Assembly: GCA_945900785.1 (NCBI GenBank)
Contig: CAMDJM010000050.1
Coordinates: 1-34,076 of the forward strand
DNA: 34,076 bases
Source: Akkermansia muciniphila
Lineage (GTDB): Bacteria > Verrucomicrobiota > Verrucomicrobiia > Verrucomicrobiales > V1-33
Direction: 5' to 3'
Shown: positions 16,530-23,035 of the stretch, in pieces
How positions within the stretch are numbered: position 1 is the stretch's first letter
Layout of the letters: each line of letters starts with the position of its first letter
Position numbers and translations under genes: made by a program
The notes under the pieces: generated by a model
The model's database searches: none
What the model saw: the letters and a program-made list of their open reading frames with translations, nothing else
What the model was told of the DNA's origin: nothing

Positions 16530-17314
16530 GGGATCCGGGCTGCCGTTTCCGGGCAATGGGTGGGCACGATGAGCAGGTCAGGGTTTTCGAGATGCCACTC
16601 ATGCAGGCGCTGCAACGTCGCCCGATAGGCCGGGCCATCGTGAAGCAGGCCGGTGACCGGATGGGGCGGGCGGTTTTCCCGGTAGGCCTGACTGAGCCAG
16701 CAGGCATCCGCTGCCAGCAGCACCGGCTGCCCGGCGCTGGAGGTAAAGCGCAGTCCGATCTGCCCAATGGCATGCCCCGGCAATTCCACCACGCGCAGGC
16801 TGCCATCGCCCAGCAGGTCATCGCCTTCCCTGACAAACCTCAGACGTGCTTCCAGATCCGGCGGCAACAGTCCAGGCAGGAATCCCCGGCGCAATCCAGC
16901 CCATGAGCCCAAATGCCGCACCGCCTCCCAGGCCCTGCGGGAGCAATAAATTTTCGCGTCAGGAAAATCCCGCAGCCCGCCGGTGTGGTCGGCGTGAAAA
17001 TGGGACAGGAAAACATGTTTCACGTCGCGGAGGGAAATCCCCTGGGCTTCGAGCAATTGCCGGATGCCTCCCGGAGCCGTCTGGGTCACCGGCGTAATCC
17101 ACCGGTAAAGGCGGCCGGGAAACCGGCTGGTTTCCTCAAAAAAGCGGCTGGAATACAAAGTGTCGAAGAGGACCCAGCCGGCCTCCGGATGCTGCAGCAA
17201 AAAAGCCGTGGCATGGAACTTCACCCGGCGGAACCACGATCCCCCCCGCAACACCACGACCTCCGGAGCCGTGGTCCAGCCATCACTGAGCACCTGCCAG
17301 GATATCGGTATCAT
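16526..17314 (-). CDS. MBL-fold metallo-hydrolase
   Basis: ATG 17312-17314 (MIPISWQVLSDGW) overlaps the reductase stop in ATGA; the protein has 262 residues. The metal-binding motif HxHxDH is at residues 105-110 in VFLSHFHADHTGGL. Later ligands are visible in VVELPGHAIGQIGL, LLAADACWL and IVPTHCPE. The shape GGSWFRRVKFHATAFLLQHP and VLFDTLYSSRFFEE resembles the N-acyl homoserine lactonase/quorum-quenching subgroup, which opens lactones. In this operon it takes the place that the alpha/beta-hydrolase OleB holds in olefin pathways, so lactone or thioester hydrolysis is a reasonable guess. It lacks a signal peptide and should be cytoplasmic. Confidence 0.88.
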   Translation of the reverse strand: MIPISWQVLSDGWTTAPEVVVLRGGSWFRRVKFHATAFLLQHPEAGWVLFDTLYSSRFFEETSRFPGRLYRWITPVTQTAPGGIRQLLEAQGISLRDVKHVFLSHFHADHTGGLRDFPDAKIYCSRRAWEAVRHLGSWAGLRRGFLPGLLPPDLEARLRFVREGDDLLGDGSLRVVELPGHAIGQIGLRFTSSAGQPVLLAADACWLSQAYRENRPPHPVTGLLHDGPAYRATLQRLHEWHLENPDLLIVPTHCPETAARIP

Positions 17315-18315
17315 AAGGGGAAATGCAGCTTGCGCCACGCCAGTCCGCACGCCTGGAGGCGGGCCGGAATATCAGTTAGCGGCGCATACCCCAGATCACG
17401 CCGGGCGGCGGAAATGTCCAGGGTTTGTCCGTAGGCCAGGGCTCCGACGGAATACCGGGTGAGGGGTGGTTCCCACCGGCCCATGGTGGTTAGCCGGGAA
17501 ATTCCCTCCAGGGTTGAGCCCAGGGCCAAGGCCACGGGCAAGGGCAGCCGGCGCAGCCGGACCTGGAGCCCGCAGGCGGCAAACAAGGTTTCCAGGACCA
17601 GCTGTCTGGAGAGGGGAGCCCCGCTGGTGATGTGATAGACTTTGCCGTGGCACCTGGCATCCGCCTTGAGCGCCAGCAGGACGGCGTCCACCGCATCCCC
17701 GATCCAGGTTAGATCCAGCAGACAGTCCGGGCCAAAGAGAGGAAACCGGCCCCGCGCCGCGACCTTGAGCACCCGGGGGATCAGCGTGGTATCCCCGGGA
17801 CCAAAAAGCGCCTTGGGCCGCAATACCACACAGGGCAGCCCCGCCGTCAGCACCGCGCGCTCTGCGATGCGTTTGGTGGCGATGTAATAATTGGCCGCCG
17901 GATCCACCCATGGGGCATCCTCGCCGATATTCTGCTGGGACCCGTAGATGAAACTCACGCTGGGGCTGGAAATCGCGACGAGGCGCTGCACCCTGGTGGC
18001 CTGGCAGGCTGCGATCACGTTCCGGGTGGCGATCACATTGGCCTGGTGAAAATCACGCCGCCGCCCCCAGGGCGAGGACAGGGCGGCGCAGTGCACGACG
18101 TGGGTGCACCCGGCTGGTAGCTCTGCCAGGAGGTCCGGCGATTCCGCCAGGTCACAGGCGGTGAAGGGGATGCCTTCAACAGCCAGTTCCGCCCCCGCCC
18201 CAGCCTGACGTCCCGTGGCCCGCACGCGCCAGCCTTCCGCCAAAAGCCGGCGGGCCACCGCTCCTCCAAGGAACCCGGTGGCTCCGGTCACCAGCACGAT
18301 AGGCCTTTCCATCAT
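17311..18315 (-). CDS. NAD(P)-dependent SDR, 3-beta-HSD/OleD-like reductase
   Basis: The start at ATG 18313-18315 (MMERPIVLVTGATGFLGGAV) lies one base after the KAS III stop, giving 334 residues. The Rossmann motif GATGFLG spans residues 11-17. The catalytic YxxxK is Tyr144/Lys148 (YIATK), with an upstream serine stretch AISSPSVSFIYGS. Substrate-domain features include LRPKALFGPGDTTLIPRV, DLTWIGDAVDAVLLAL and GKVYHITSGAPLS, the pattern of extended SDRs of the 3-beta-hydroxysteroid dehydrogenase group, which includes OleD. Next to a KAS III-type enzyme it most likely reduces a beta-keto group to a hydroxyl. Substrate specificity cannot be seen. The C-terminal region RLPLPVALALGSTLEGISRL may sit on a membrane. 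Confidence 0.88.
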   Translation of the reverse strand: MMERPIVLVTGATGFLGGAVARRLLAEGWRVRATGRQAGAGAELAVEGIPFTACDLAESPDLLAELPAGCTHVVHCAALSSPWGRRRDFHQANVIATRNVIAACQATRVQRLVAISSPSVSFIYGSQQNIGEDAPWVDPAANYYIATKRIAERAVLTAGLPCVVLRPKALFGPGDTTLIPRVLKVAARGRFPLFGPDCLLDLTWIGDAVDAVLLALKADARCHGKVYHITSGAPLSRQLVLETLFAACGLQVRLRRLPLPVALALGSTLEGISRLTTMGRWEPPLTRYSVGALAYGQTLDISAARRDLGYAPLTDIPARLQACGLAWRKLHFPL

Positions 18316-18316
18316 C

Positions 18317-19330
18317 TCAAAACCGCAGCAACGCGCCCCCCATGGAAAATCCCGCTGAAGTGCCCAGCAGCAGCGCCACCCTGCCCCGCTGCAGCCGCCC
18401 CTGGCAGATGGCTTCATGCAGCGCCATGGGCAGCGAGGCCGCGATGACATTGCCGTGATCCTGCACAATCTCCATCAGCTTGTCAGGAGGAATCCCGAGG
18501 CGGCGGCGCAGGTGACGGATCGCCTGCAGACTGGCCTGATGGGGAATCACCAGATCGATCTCCTGCCAGCGCTGCGATTCCTGACCGATCATGCCGGTGA
18601 GAAAGGCCTCCAGCTTTTCCGCAGCCAGCCGGAAGACGGCCGGGCCGTCCATGTGAAACAGGTAATCCTGACTATTCTCCCCGGGGCGATGCTCGTGGGC
18701 GGGCTGGGCACTGCCGCCACCGCGGATTTCAGTAAGGTGCGCCCCCTCCGGCCAAACCGACATCGCGGAAGCCAGCAAAGCGGAATCCGCGTCCGGCGGG
18801 TTGTTTTCCAGCAGCACCGCCGCCGCCCCATCGCCCATCAGCGCTGCCGCCTCCGGCTGCTGCCAGTTCAGGCCCTTCGAGGCTATCTCCGAACACACGA
18901 TGGCGATGCGCTGATACCGTTGCGTGGCCAGCAGGCCTGCCGCGACTTCCAGCGCCGCGACAAATCCCAGGCAGGTCAGGTTCACATCGAAACAGGCCAC
19001 CCCTTCCCAACCCATTTCGCGGGCGATCAGGGCCGCATTGCAGGGGATGATTTGCTGCGGAGTGGCCCCGGCGGAAATCAATAAATCCGGCCGCCCGGGA
19101 GAAGAAGCCATCGCCTGATGCAGCGCCTGAGCCGCCATACCCGCCGCCGTTTCCGTGCTCACAAAATGCCGGCTTTGCACCCCCGTGTGCCGCAAGGTCC
19201 AGCCCGGCGGCATCCCAGCCCGGCGGTCGATCTCCTCCGCATCAATCCGCAGCGGAGGCAGCCATTTCCCTGTGCCGGAAATGTGCAGCGGTAGTCCGCG
19301 TGAAAAGGATGGATCAGGAGAAAACGCCAT
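18317..19330 (-). CDS. 3-oxoacyl-ACP synthase III (FabH/OleA-type) condensing enzyme
   Basis: ATG 19328-19330 (MAFSPDPSFSRGLPLHISGT) has AAGG about 6 bases upstream and gives 337 residues, the family length. The thiolase-fold triad is complete: Cys120 in DVNLTCLGFVAALEVA, His264 in VIPHQASLQAIRHLRRRLGI and Asn294 in DHGNVIAASLPMALHEA. ALMGDGAAAVLLE and LLLGTSAGFSMGGALLRF are conserved family segments. Members condense an acyl-CoA or acyl-ACP with malonyl-ACP (FabH) or with a second acyl-CoA (OleA). It opens a six-gene, tightly coupled operon with no acyl carrier protein, FabG, FabZ or FabF, so it is unlikely to serve general fatty acid synthesis and more likely starts a dedicated acyl product. 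The shared 200-base divergent region with the 19531 gene should hold the promoter; I could not pick one with confidence. Confidence 0.9.
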   Translation of the reverse strand: MAFSPDPSFSRGLPLHISGTGKWLPPLRIDAEEIDRRAGMPPGWTLRHTGVQSRHFVSTETAAGMAAQALHQAMASSPGRPDLLISAGATPQQIIPCNAALIAREMGWEGVACFDVNLTCLGFVAALEVAAGLLATQRYQRIAIVCSEIASKGLNWQQPEAAALMGDGAAAVLLENNPPDADSALLASAMSVWPEGAHLTEIRGGGSAQPAHEHRPGENSQDYLFHMDGPAVFRLAAEKLEAFLTGMIGQESQRWQEIDLVIPHQASLQAIRHLRRRLGIPPDKLMEIVQDHGNVIAASLPMALHEAICQGRLQRGRVALLLGTSAGFSMGGALLRF

Positions 19331-19530
19331 GTGCCTTATAAAAACATGGCTCAACACAGAAGGGAAATCGCTTTTCTCAATGGTGGAATTGAAGGAAGCG
19401 ATACAGCTCCCCGCCGCTTCTCCCCGGGCTGGGGTAGGCTGTTTCCGAAAAGCCCGAATCCCCAAGCCAGAACCAAATCTGGCATGGCAAAATGCTTTCC
19501 AATGCAGAGGAACGGTGCTACCGCTGGGCC

Positions 19531-19998
19531 ATGAAAGCGATCCCCTGGCTGTTTCTATCCATTGTTGCCGTCCTGGCATTTCCTGGGATCTGCCCCGCCC
19601 AGGCGGTGCCCACCACCCCGAAGAAATTCGACATCAAGCCAATCACCGGCTCCACCGCCACCGCAGGTGCCACCGTGAACCCCTCCTCCACCGCCCCCAG
19701 CGTCCGTCAGATCACCTACCTCACCCTCAGCCCCTTGCGCCAGTGGAGCAGCAGTGACGGAAAAACCCTGATGGGAAAACTGATCGCCTGGGAGGAAACC
19801 ACCACCACCACGGCCGCCAAAGCCCCGGCGGACGCTGCCGCCATCACCACCCGCCCAACCATCGTGCGCGGCGATAAAGTCCGCCTCCTGATTGATCACA
19901 AAGCCTTTGAAATTCCCCTCACCCGTCTGGGTGCCGGCGAGCAGGAGTTTATCCAAAAGCTCCAGACCTCCCTGAAGGAGGCTGAAAAGCGCCCGTAA
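19531..19998 (+). CDS. Small secreted protein with SHD1-like domain
   Basis: ATG 19531 opens with a signal peptide of about 25 residues (MKAIPWLFLSIVAVLAF, cleavage near CPAQA), which decides this start over one 39 bases upstream. The mature part of about 130 residues has a Ser/Thr-rich linker, then LRQWSSSDGKTLMGKLIAWE and, after an insertion rich in Thr/Ala, DKVRLLIDHKAFEIPLTRLG and GEQEFIQKLQ. The frame 'R-W-x-x-x-DGK..L...KVRL......F.IPL..L...EQ.FI' is the SHD1 (SLA1 homology domain 1-like) pattern that I recall in exported proteins of Planctomycetota and Verrucomicrobiota. The insertion of about 25 residues between the strands is unusual. Function unknown; probably periplasmic or surface-located. 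Confidence 0.7.
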   Translation: MKAIPWLFLSIVAVLAFPGICPAQAVPTTPKKFDIKPITGSTATAGATVNPSSTAPSVRQITYLTLSPLRQWSSSDGKTLMGKLIAWEETTTTTAAKAPADAAAITTRPTIVRGDKVRLLIDHKAFEIPLTRLGAGEQEFIQKLQTSLKEAEKRP

Positions 19999-20002
19999 AC
20001 GC

Positions 20003-20210
20003 ATGAGGCTGCGTTTTAGCCAGCGGCTGCGGACGTGGCCAGGCGCGGCGATTTCGGCGGTGGTGGCGGATTTGCAGAAGCCGGGGGACGTCGGCGCAGG
20101 GTTGGCGTAGGAGCCTTTAGGCGATGCGGCGTCCTGGAGGCTGCTGCGGGGGAAGCGGCTAAAGCCTGCACACCAACGGCTCCGCGCCATGACGGCTTTT
20201 ATCCTAAAAA
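20003..20210. repeat. GC-rich non-coding stretch, possible dispersed repeat
   Basis: No convincing gene lies between 19999 and 20218. A 35-codon frame at 20003-20110 (MRLRFSQRLRTWPG, then AAISAVVADLQKPG) and a second open stretch ending in ACTPTAPRHDG resemble short spurious frames I recall being repeated in Verrucomicrobiota genomes. The ends share a loose inverted similarity (TTTTAGCC against GGCTAAAG). A genome-wide search would decide whether this is a dispersed element. Confidence 0.3.
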
Positions 20211-20218
20211 CCGGAATG

Positions 20219-20360
20219 AATTTGAACAGAAGGGCACAAAGGCCACAAACAGAACGAGTTCCAGACCTGGGCGGACTCCTCCAGAGGGTGAACGGTTTTC
20301 AAGGACGATTTCTACGTAAGTCCCTTACTTCCTGCCCTTTGTGACCTTCTGTTCAAACTC
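20219..20360. repeat. 142-bp element bounded by a 24-bp inverted repeat
   Basis: GAATTTGAACAGAAGG at 20219 onward (arm to 20242) recurs in inverted form at 20337-20360, where the reverse complement reads GAGTTTGAACAGAAGG; about 22 of 24 bases match. The outer bases continue to match only loosely. The arms translate as EFEQK-TK, a peptide I recall from small spurious frames scattered in Verrucomicrobiota genomes. No transposase is inside, so this is a fold-back or miniature element. Its right arm directly abuts the broken start of the PEP-CTERM pseudogene. Confidence 0.65.
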
Positions 20361-20962
20361 TATAATCTTTTCCAGGTTTATGCCCAGAGGCCGGTAAGCG
20401 GGGGGCCTCACCTCTATTCCACCGCCGGGTTCACGCCGTTTAGCACCTTTACGGGAGCCCGCCAGGAGGCGGGTGATGCGCAGACCGGGGCCAACAATAA
20501 CGATTTTCCGGGCCTGAACTCCCTGGGCGGTCATCCCAATGGCCTCGATCCGGGGCTGACCAATCCCGTCTGGGCGGTCCGCAGGTATGAAAGCGGGGTG
20601 GACGCCCTGGTGGATATCTCGTTTGATCTGGGTAAAATCAACATTCCCGAGCCCCGCGGCGGGGGCATTAACGGGCGCATTTTCATCGACGGGGTGGAGG
20701 TGTTATGGCAGTATATCGCGAACCGTGATGCCACCGGCGTGCATGGACTGCTGACCAGCCATCTGGCGATCGGATCCAAAGTGGACTTCGCGATCGATCC
20801 CACCGGCATGCCTCCGGGGGTGGAATCGCCCTATTCGGCTAGAGACGATGGCACCCGTTTTCGGCAATCATCATGGACCACGCGATTCCTGAGCCATCGG
20901 CGGCGCTGCTGTGTGCGGTCTCCGGGTTGGCCCTGTTCCTCCCGCGCCGGCGGGGCCAGTAG
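20361..20962 (+). pseudogene. PEP-CTERM surface protein, 5'-truncated and frameshifted
   Basis: From about 20361 an open plus-strand frame without a proper start reads LYSTAGFTPFSTFTGARQEA, NNNDFPGLNSLGGHPNGLDP, WAVRRYESGVDALVDISFDL, GGGINGRIFIDGVEVLWQYI, TSHLAIGSKVDFAIDPTGMP and ARDDGTRF. At the TTTT run near 20853-20858 the frame shifts by one base; inserting a single T restores SAIIMDHAIPEPSAALLCAV and then SGLALFLPRRRGQ, ending at TAG 20960-20962. That tail is a textbook PEP-CTERM signal: PEP motif, hydrophobic helix and arginine cluster, recognised by an exosortase. The body is a beta-rich, probably carbohydrate-associated domain. No signal peptide is left: the 5' end abuts the inverted-repeat element. 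It converges with rppH, 3 bases away. If the frameshift is a sequencing error, the gene would still lack its N-terminus. Confidence 0.75.
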
Positions 20963-20965
20963 GGA

Positions 20966-21448
20966 TCAGCCCACTTCCGCCTCGAAAAAATCGTGCAGGA
21001 CCTGTTGATAGACGCCGCGCTTGAACTCGGGCAGCCAGCGGAGATCGAACTCGTGGGGCAGGATCCATTTCCAGCGGCGGAATTCCGGGTGCAGGGTCTC
21101 CAGATTGATCAGGGACTCCGGGCCGGAGAAGTGACAGAGGAAATACACCTGCTCCTGGCCGACGAATTTGCCGCGCTTCCGGTGGCGCTCGGGAAAGTGA
21201 TAGCGGTAGCCGGGACGCTCCACTTTGATTTCATAGGCGTTTGGTGGCAGGGAGGTCTCTTCCATCAATTCCCGGAGCAGGGCCTGCCGGGGGGATTCTC
21301 CGGCATCGATGCCGCCCTGGGGGAATTGCCAGCTCTCCGCGAAGTCCCGGCGCTCACAGACCAGGATCATCCCGGAATCATTTTGCAGCAACGCGGCGAC
21401 ACAGGGCCGGTAACGTTCGGCAGGGAGAAGGTTGGGCATAGCAGGCAT
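20966..21448 (-). CDS. rppH: RppH-like Nudix hydrolase
   Basis: The protein has 160 residues from ATG 21446-21448 (a second ATG three codons on is equally possible). The N-terminus YRPCVAALLQNDSGMILVCE and the segment SWQFPQGGIDAGESPRQALL match RNA pyrophosphohydrolase. The Nudix box is at residues 45-67: G45, E51, and RELMEETSL, which carries all metal-binding glutamates but has Ser66 where glycine is usual. The C-terminal FVGQEQVYFLCHFSG and EFRRWKWILPHEF, then YQQVLHDFF, complete the RppH pattern. The known role is removing pyrophosphate from RNA 5' ends, starting mRNA decay, or hydrolysing dinucleoside polyphosphates. It appears monocistronic and converges with the PEP-CTERM pseudogene. 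Confidence 0.88.
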   Translation of the reverse strand: MPAMPNLLPAERYRPCVAALLQNDSGMILVCERRDFAESWQFPQGGIDAGESPRQALLRELMEETSLPPNAYEIKVERPGYRYHFPERHRKRGKFVGQEQVYFLCHFSGPESLINLETLHPEFRRWKWILPHEFDLRWLPEFKRGVYQQVLHDFFEAEVG

Positions 21449-21571
21449 CTTTTTCTAAAGCGTCCGGTGCCTGTAGCGTCAACCGGTTTCCCCCCGTCTG
21501 ACTTTCCTCTGGGCATTTTTCAGAAGTTTCATACGGTATGAAGCCCGGCTTCACCGCTGCTTTTTCCAACC

Positions 21572-22069
21572 ATGACCCGACGCCACTTTTTCCTGATCGC
21601 CCTCATTCCGTTCCTGATTTTCGGCATTTGGCACTTCCTCAGCCCCACCCGGCAACTGAAATCCTGTCAGCGTCGCCTCCTGGAAGCCATTTCCCAAAAG
21701 GATGCCGCTGCCTGTGCCCGGCTGATCCACCCGGAATACACGGACCCATGGAATTTCACGGCTGCCGATTGGCCGGACATCCTGCTGGACCTGCGCAAGC
21801 TCAGCCCCATTCTGGAAATCAACCTGATGAATCCCGTGTTTGATGGATCCAATGGCGTGGTGGACACCCGTTTGCAGGTGAAGTCGATGGGACCCGCTTC
21901 GGAAATCATCGCCGCCCGGGGCGTGGAGCTGCAGGAAACCAGCCGGTTTCTCTGGAAGCGTGAGCCATGGCGTCCGTGGAGCTGGCGCTTGGTCAGCCTG
22001 CAAAATCCCGCTCTGGAAATCCCGGCAGGCTACCGGCCAGGCCGCATTGGGGGGGATCCGCCTTTTTAA
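21572..22069 (+). CDS. Membrane-anchored protein of unknown function
   Basis: This 165-residue protein begins MTRRHFFLIALIPFLIFGIW, a short positive N-terminus and a single membrane helix or uncleaved signal. The remainder is about 135 residues outside the membrane: LKSCQRRLLEAISQKDAAAC, LIHPEYTDPWNFTAADWPDI, RGVELQETSRFLWKREPWRP, WSWRLVSLQNPALEIPAGYR. The opening helix followed by an 'A.QKD...C..LI.P.Y' segment and later beta strands is reminiscent of NTF2/SnoaL-like folds, but this is only a shape comparison. It precedes sodA by 103 bases on the same strand; co-transcription is possible. No closer identification. Confidence 0.7.
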   Translation: MTRRHFFLIALIPFLIFGIWHFLSPTRQLKSCQRRLLEAISQKDAAACARLIHPEYTDPWNFTAADWPDILLDLRKLSPILEINLMNPVFDGSNGVVDTRLQVKSMGPASEIIAARGVELQETSRFLWKREPWRPWSWRLVSLQNPALEIPAGYRPGRIGGDPPF

Positions 22070-22172
22070 GCCTGAAGGGAAAATTGTAAGTTGCATCCGC
22101 CTCCGGTAACGCTTCCGTAGACCCGCTGACTGTCCTGCGGCAGCTCCCACTTCACCCAGATCCCCCACCATC

Positions 22173-22775
22173 ATGCCTCACACCCTTCCTGCCCTGCCCT
22201 ACGCTCTCGACGCCCTGGAGCCTTGGATCGATGCCAAAACCATGGAAATCCACCATGGCAAGCACCACCAAGCCTATATCACCAATCTCAACAACGCTCT
22301 CGCCGGCCATCCTGAGCTGGAAGCCAAAACCATTGATGACCTCATCGCCCACCTGGACGCCGTGCCGGAAGCGATCCGTCCGGTGGTCCGCAATAACGGC
22401 GGCGGCCATGCCAATCACAGCCTCTTCTGGATCACCATCAGCCCTGGCAAAGGCGGTGCCCCAACCGGGGCTCTGGCCGACGCGATCAACGCCGCCTTTG
22501 GCAGCTTTGAGGCCTTCAAGGAAGCCTTCGCCAAGGCAGGTGCCACGCGCTTCGGCAGCGGCTGGGCCTGGCTCAGCCTGAAGGATGGCAAGCTGGCCAT
22601 CAGCAGCACCCCCAACCAGGACAGCCCGGTCATGGAAGGTGCCAAGCCCCTGCTGGGCCTGGATGTCTGGGAACATGCCTACTACCTGCACTATCAAAAC
22701 CGCCGCCCTGACTACATCGCCGCTTTCTGGAACATTGTGGACTGGGACGCCGTAGCCGCCCGCTTCGCGGCCTGA
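22173..22775 (+). CDS. sodA: Superoxide dismutase, Mn-type
   Basis: This 200-residue protein converts superoxide to oxygen and hydrogen peroxide. The Fe/Mn family metal ligands are visible: His27 in [10 protein letters not shown], the second histidine in [11 protein letters not shown], and Asp and His in [29 protein letters not shown] supplies the outer-sphere glutamine from the C-terminal domain, the position typical of Mn-type rather than Fe-type enzymes. There is no signal peptide (start [17 protein letters not shown]), so it is cytoplasmic. ATG 22173 has no clear Shine-Dalgarno sequence. A strong intrinsic terminator lies 27 bases after the stop. Confidence 0.95.
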   Translation: MPHTLPALPYALDALEPWIDAKTMEIHHGKHHQAYITNLNNALAGHPELEAKTIDDLIAHLDAVPEAIRPVVRNNGGGHANHSLFWITISPGKGGAPTGALADAINAAFGSFEAFKEAFAKAGATRFGSGWAWLSLKDGKLAISSTPNQDSPVMEGAKPLLGLDVWEHAYYLHYQNRRPDYIAAFWNIVDWDAVAARFAA

Positions 22776-22802
22776 GATTCCGGCAGTCCATAATTGATAT
22801 AG

Positions 22803-22837
22803 AATAGGACCTATGTGACCCATAGGTCCTATTTTTT
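22803..22837 (+). terminator. Strong intrinsic terminator after sodA
   Basis: AATAGGACCTATG (22803-22815) pairs perfectly with CATAGGTCCTATT (22821-22833) around a five-base loop and is followed by more T residues to 22837. The 13-bp stem and T tract fit Rho-independent termination; the stem's leading A residues could also make it work in the opposite direction. Confidence 0.9.
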
Positions 22838-22877
22838 GCCATATGTCCGGTGCCGGGTTCAATTGCTAAAAGGATGC

Positions 22878-23012
22878 TGACGGGCCATGGATGGCAGATA
22901 GGACGGATGGTCACGGATATACGAACAATAGGAAACTCACCCAAAAAGTGAATCATCCAGTCATCATAAATCTGTGATTATCCGTAGAATCCGTGCTATC
23001 CGTGGCCCGTCA
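22878..23012. repeat. 135-bp fold-back element built on a CACGGAT motif
   Basis: The ends TGACGGGCCATGG (22878-22890) and CCGTGGCCCGTCA (23000-23012) are inverted copies with 12 of 13 bases matching. Inside, the left arm carries ACGGATGGTCACGGATAT and the right arm ATCCGTAGAATCCGTGCTAT, so the CACGGAT motif and its complement recur every 9-12 bases. I see no gene inside. Comparable CACGGAT-rich extragenic repeats occur in many unrelated prokaryotes (recalled). The element fills the space between sodA and the convergent cytochrome gene. Confidence 0.65.
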
Positions 23013-23035
23013 TTTGCCCAGGGAGGGGCAGGGAT

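Noticed and set aside
22850..22880. GGGTTCAATT stretch resembling a tRNA T-arm
   Set aside because: The flanking bases do not form a T-stem and no anticodon or acceptor stem can be drawn.
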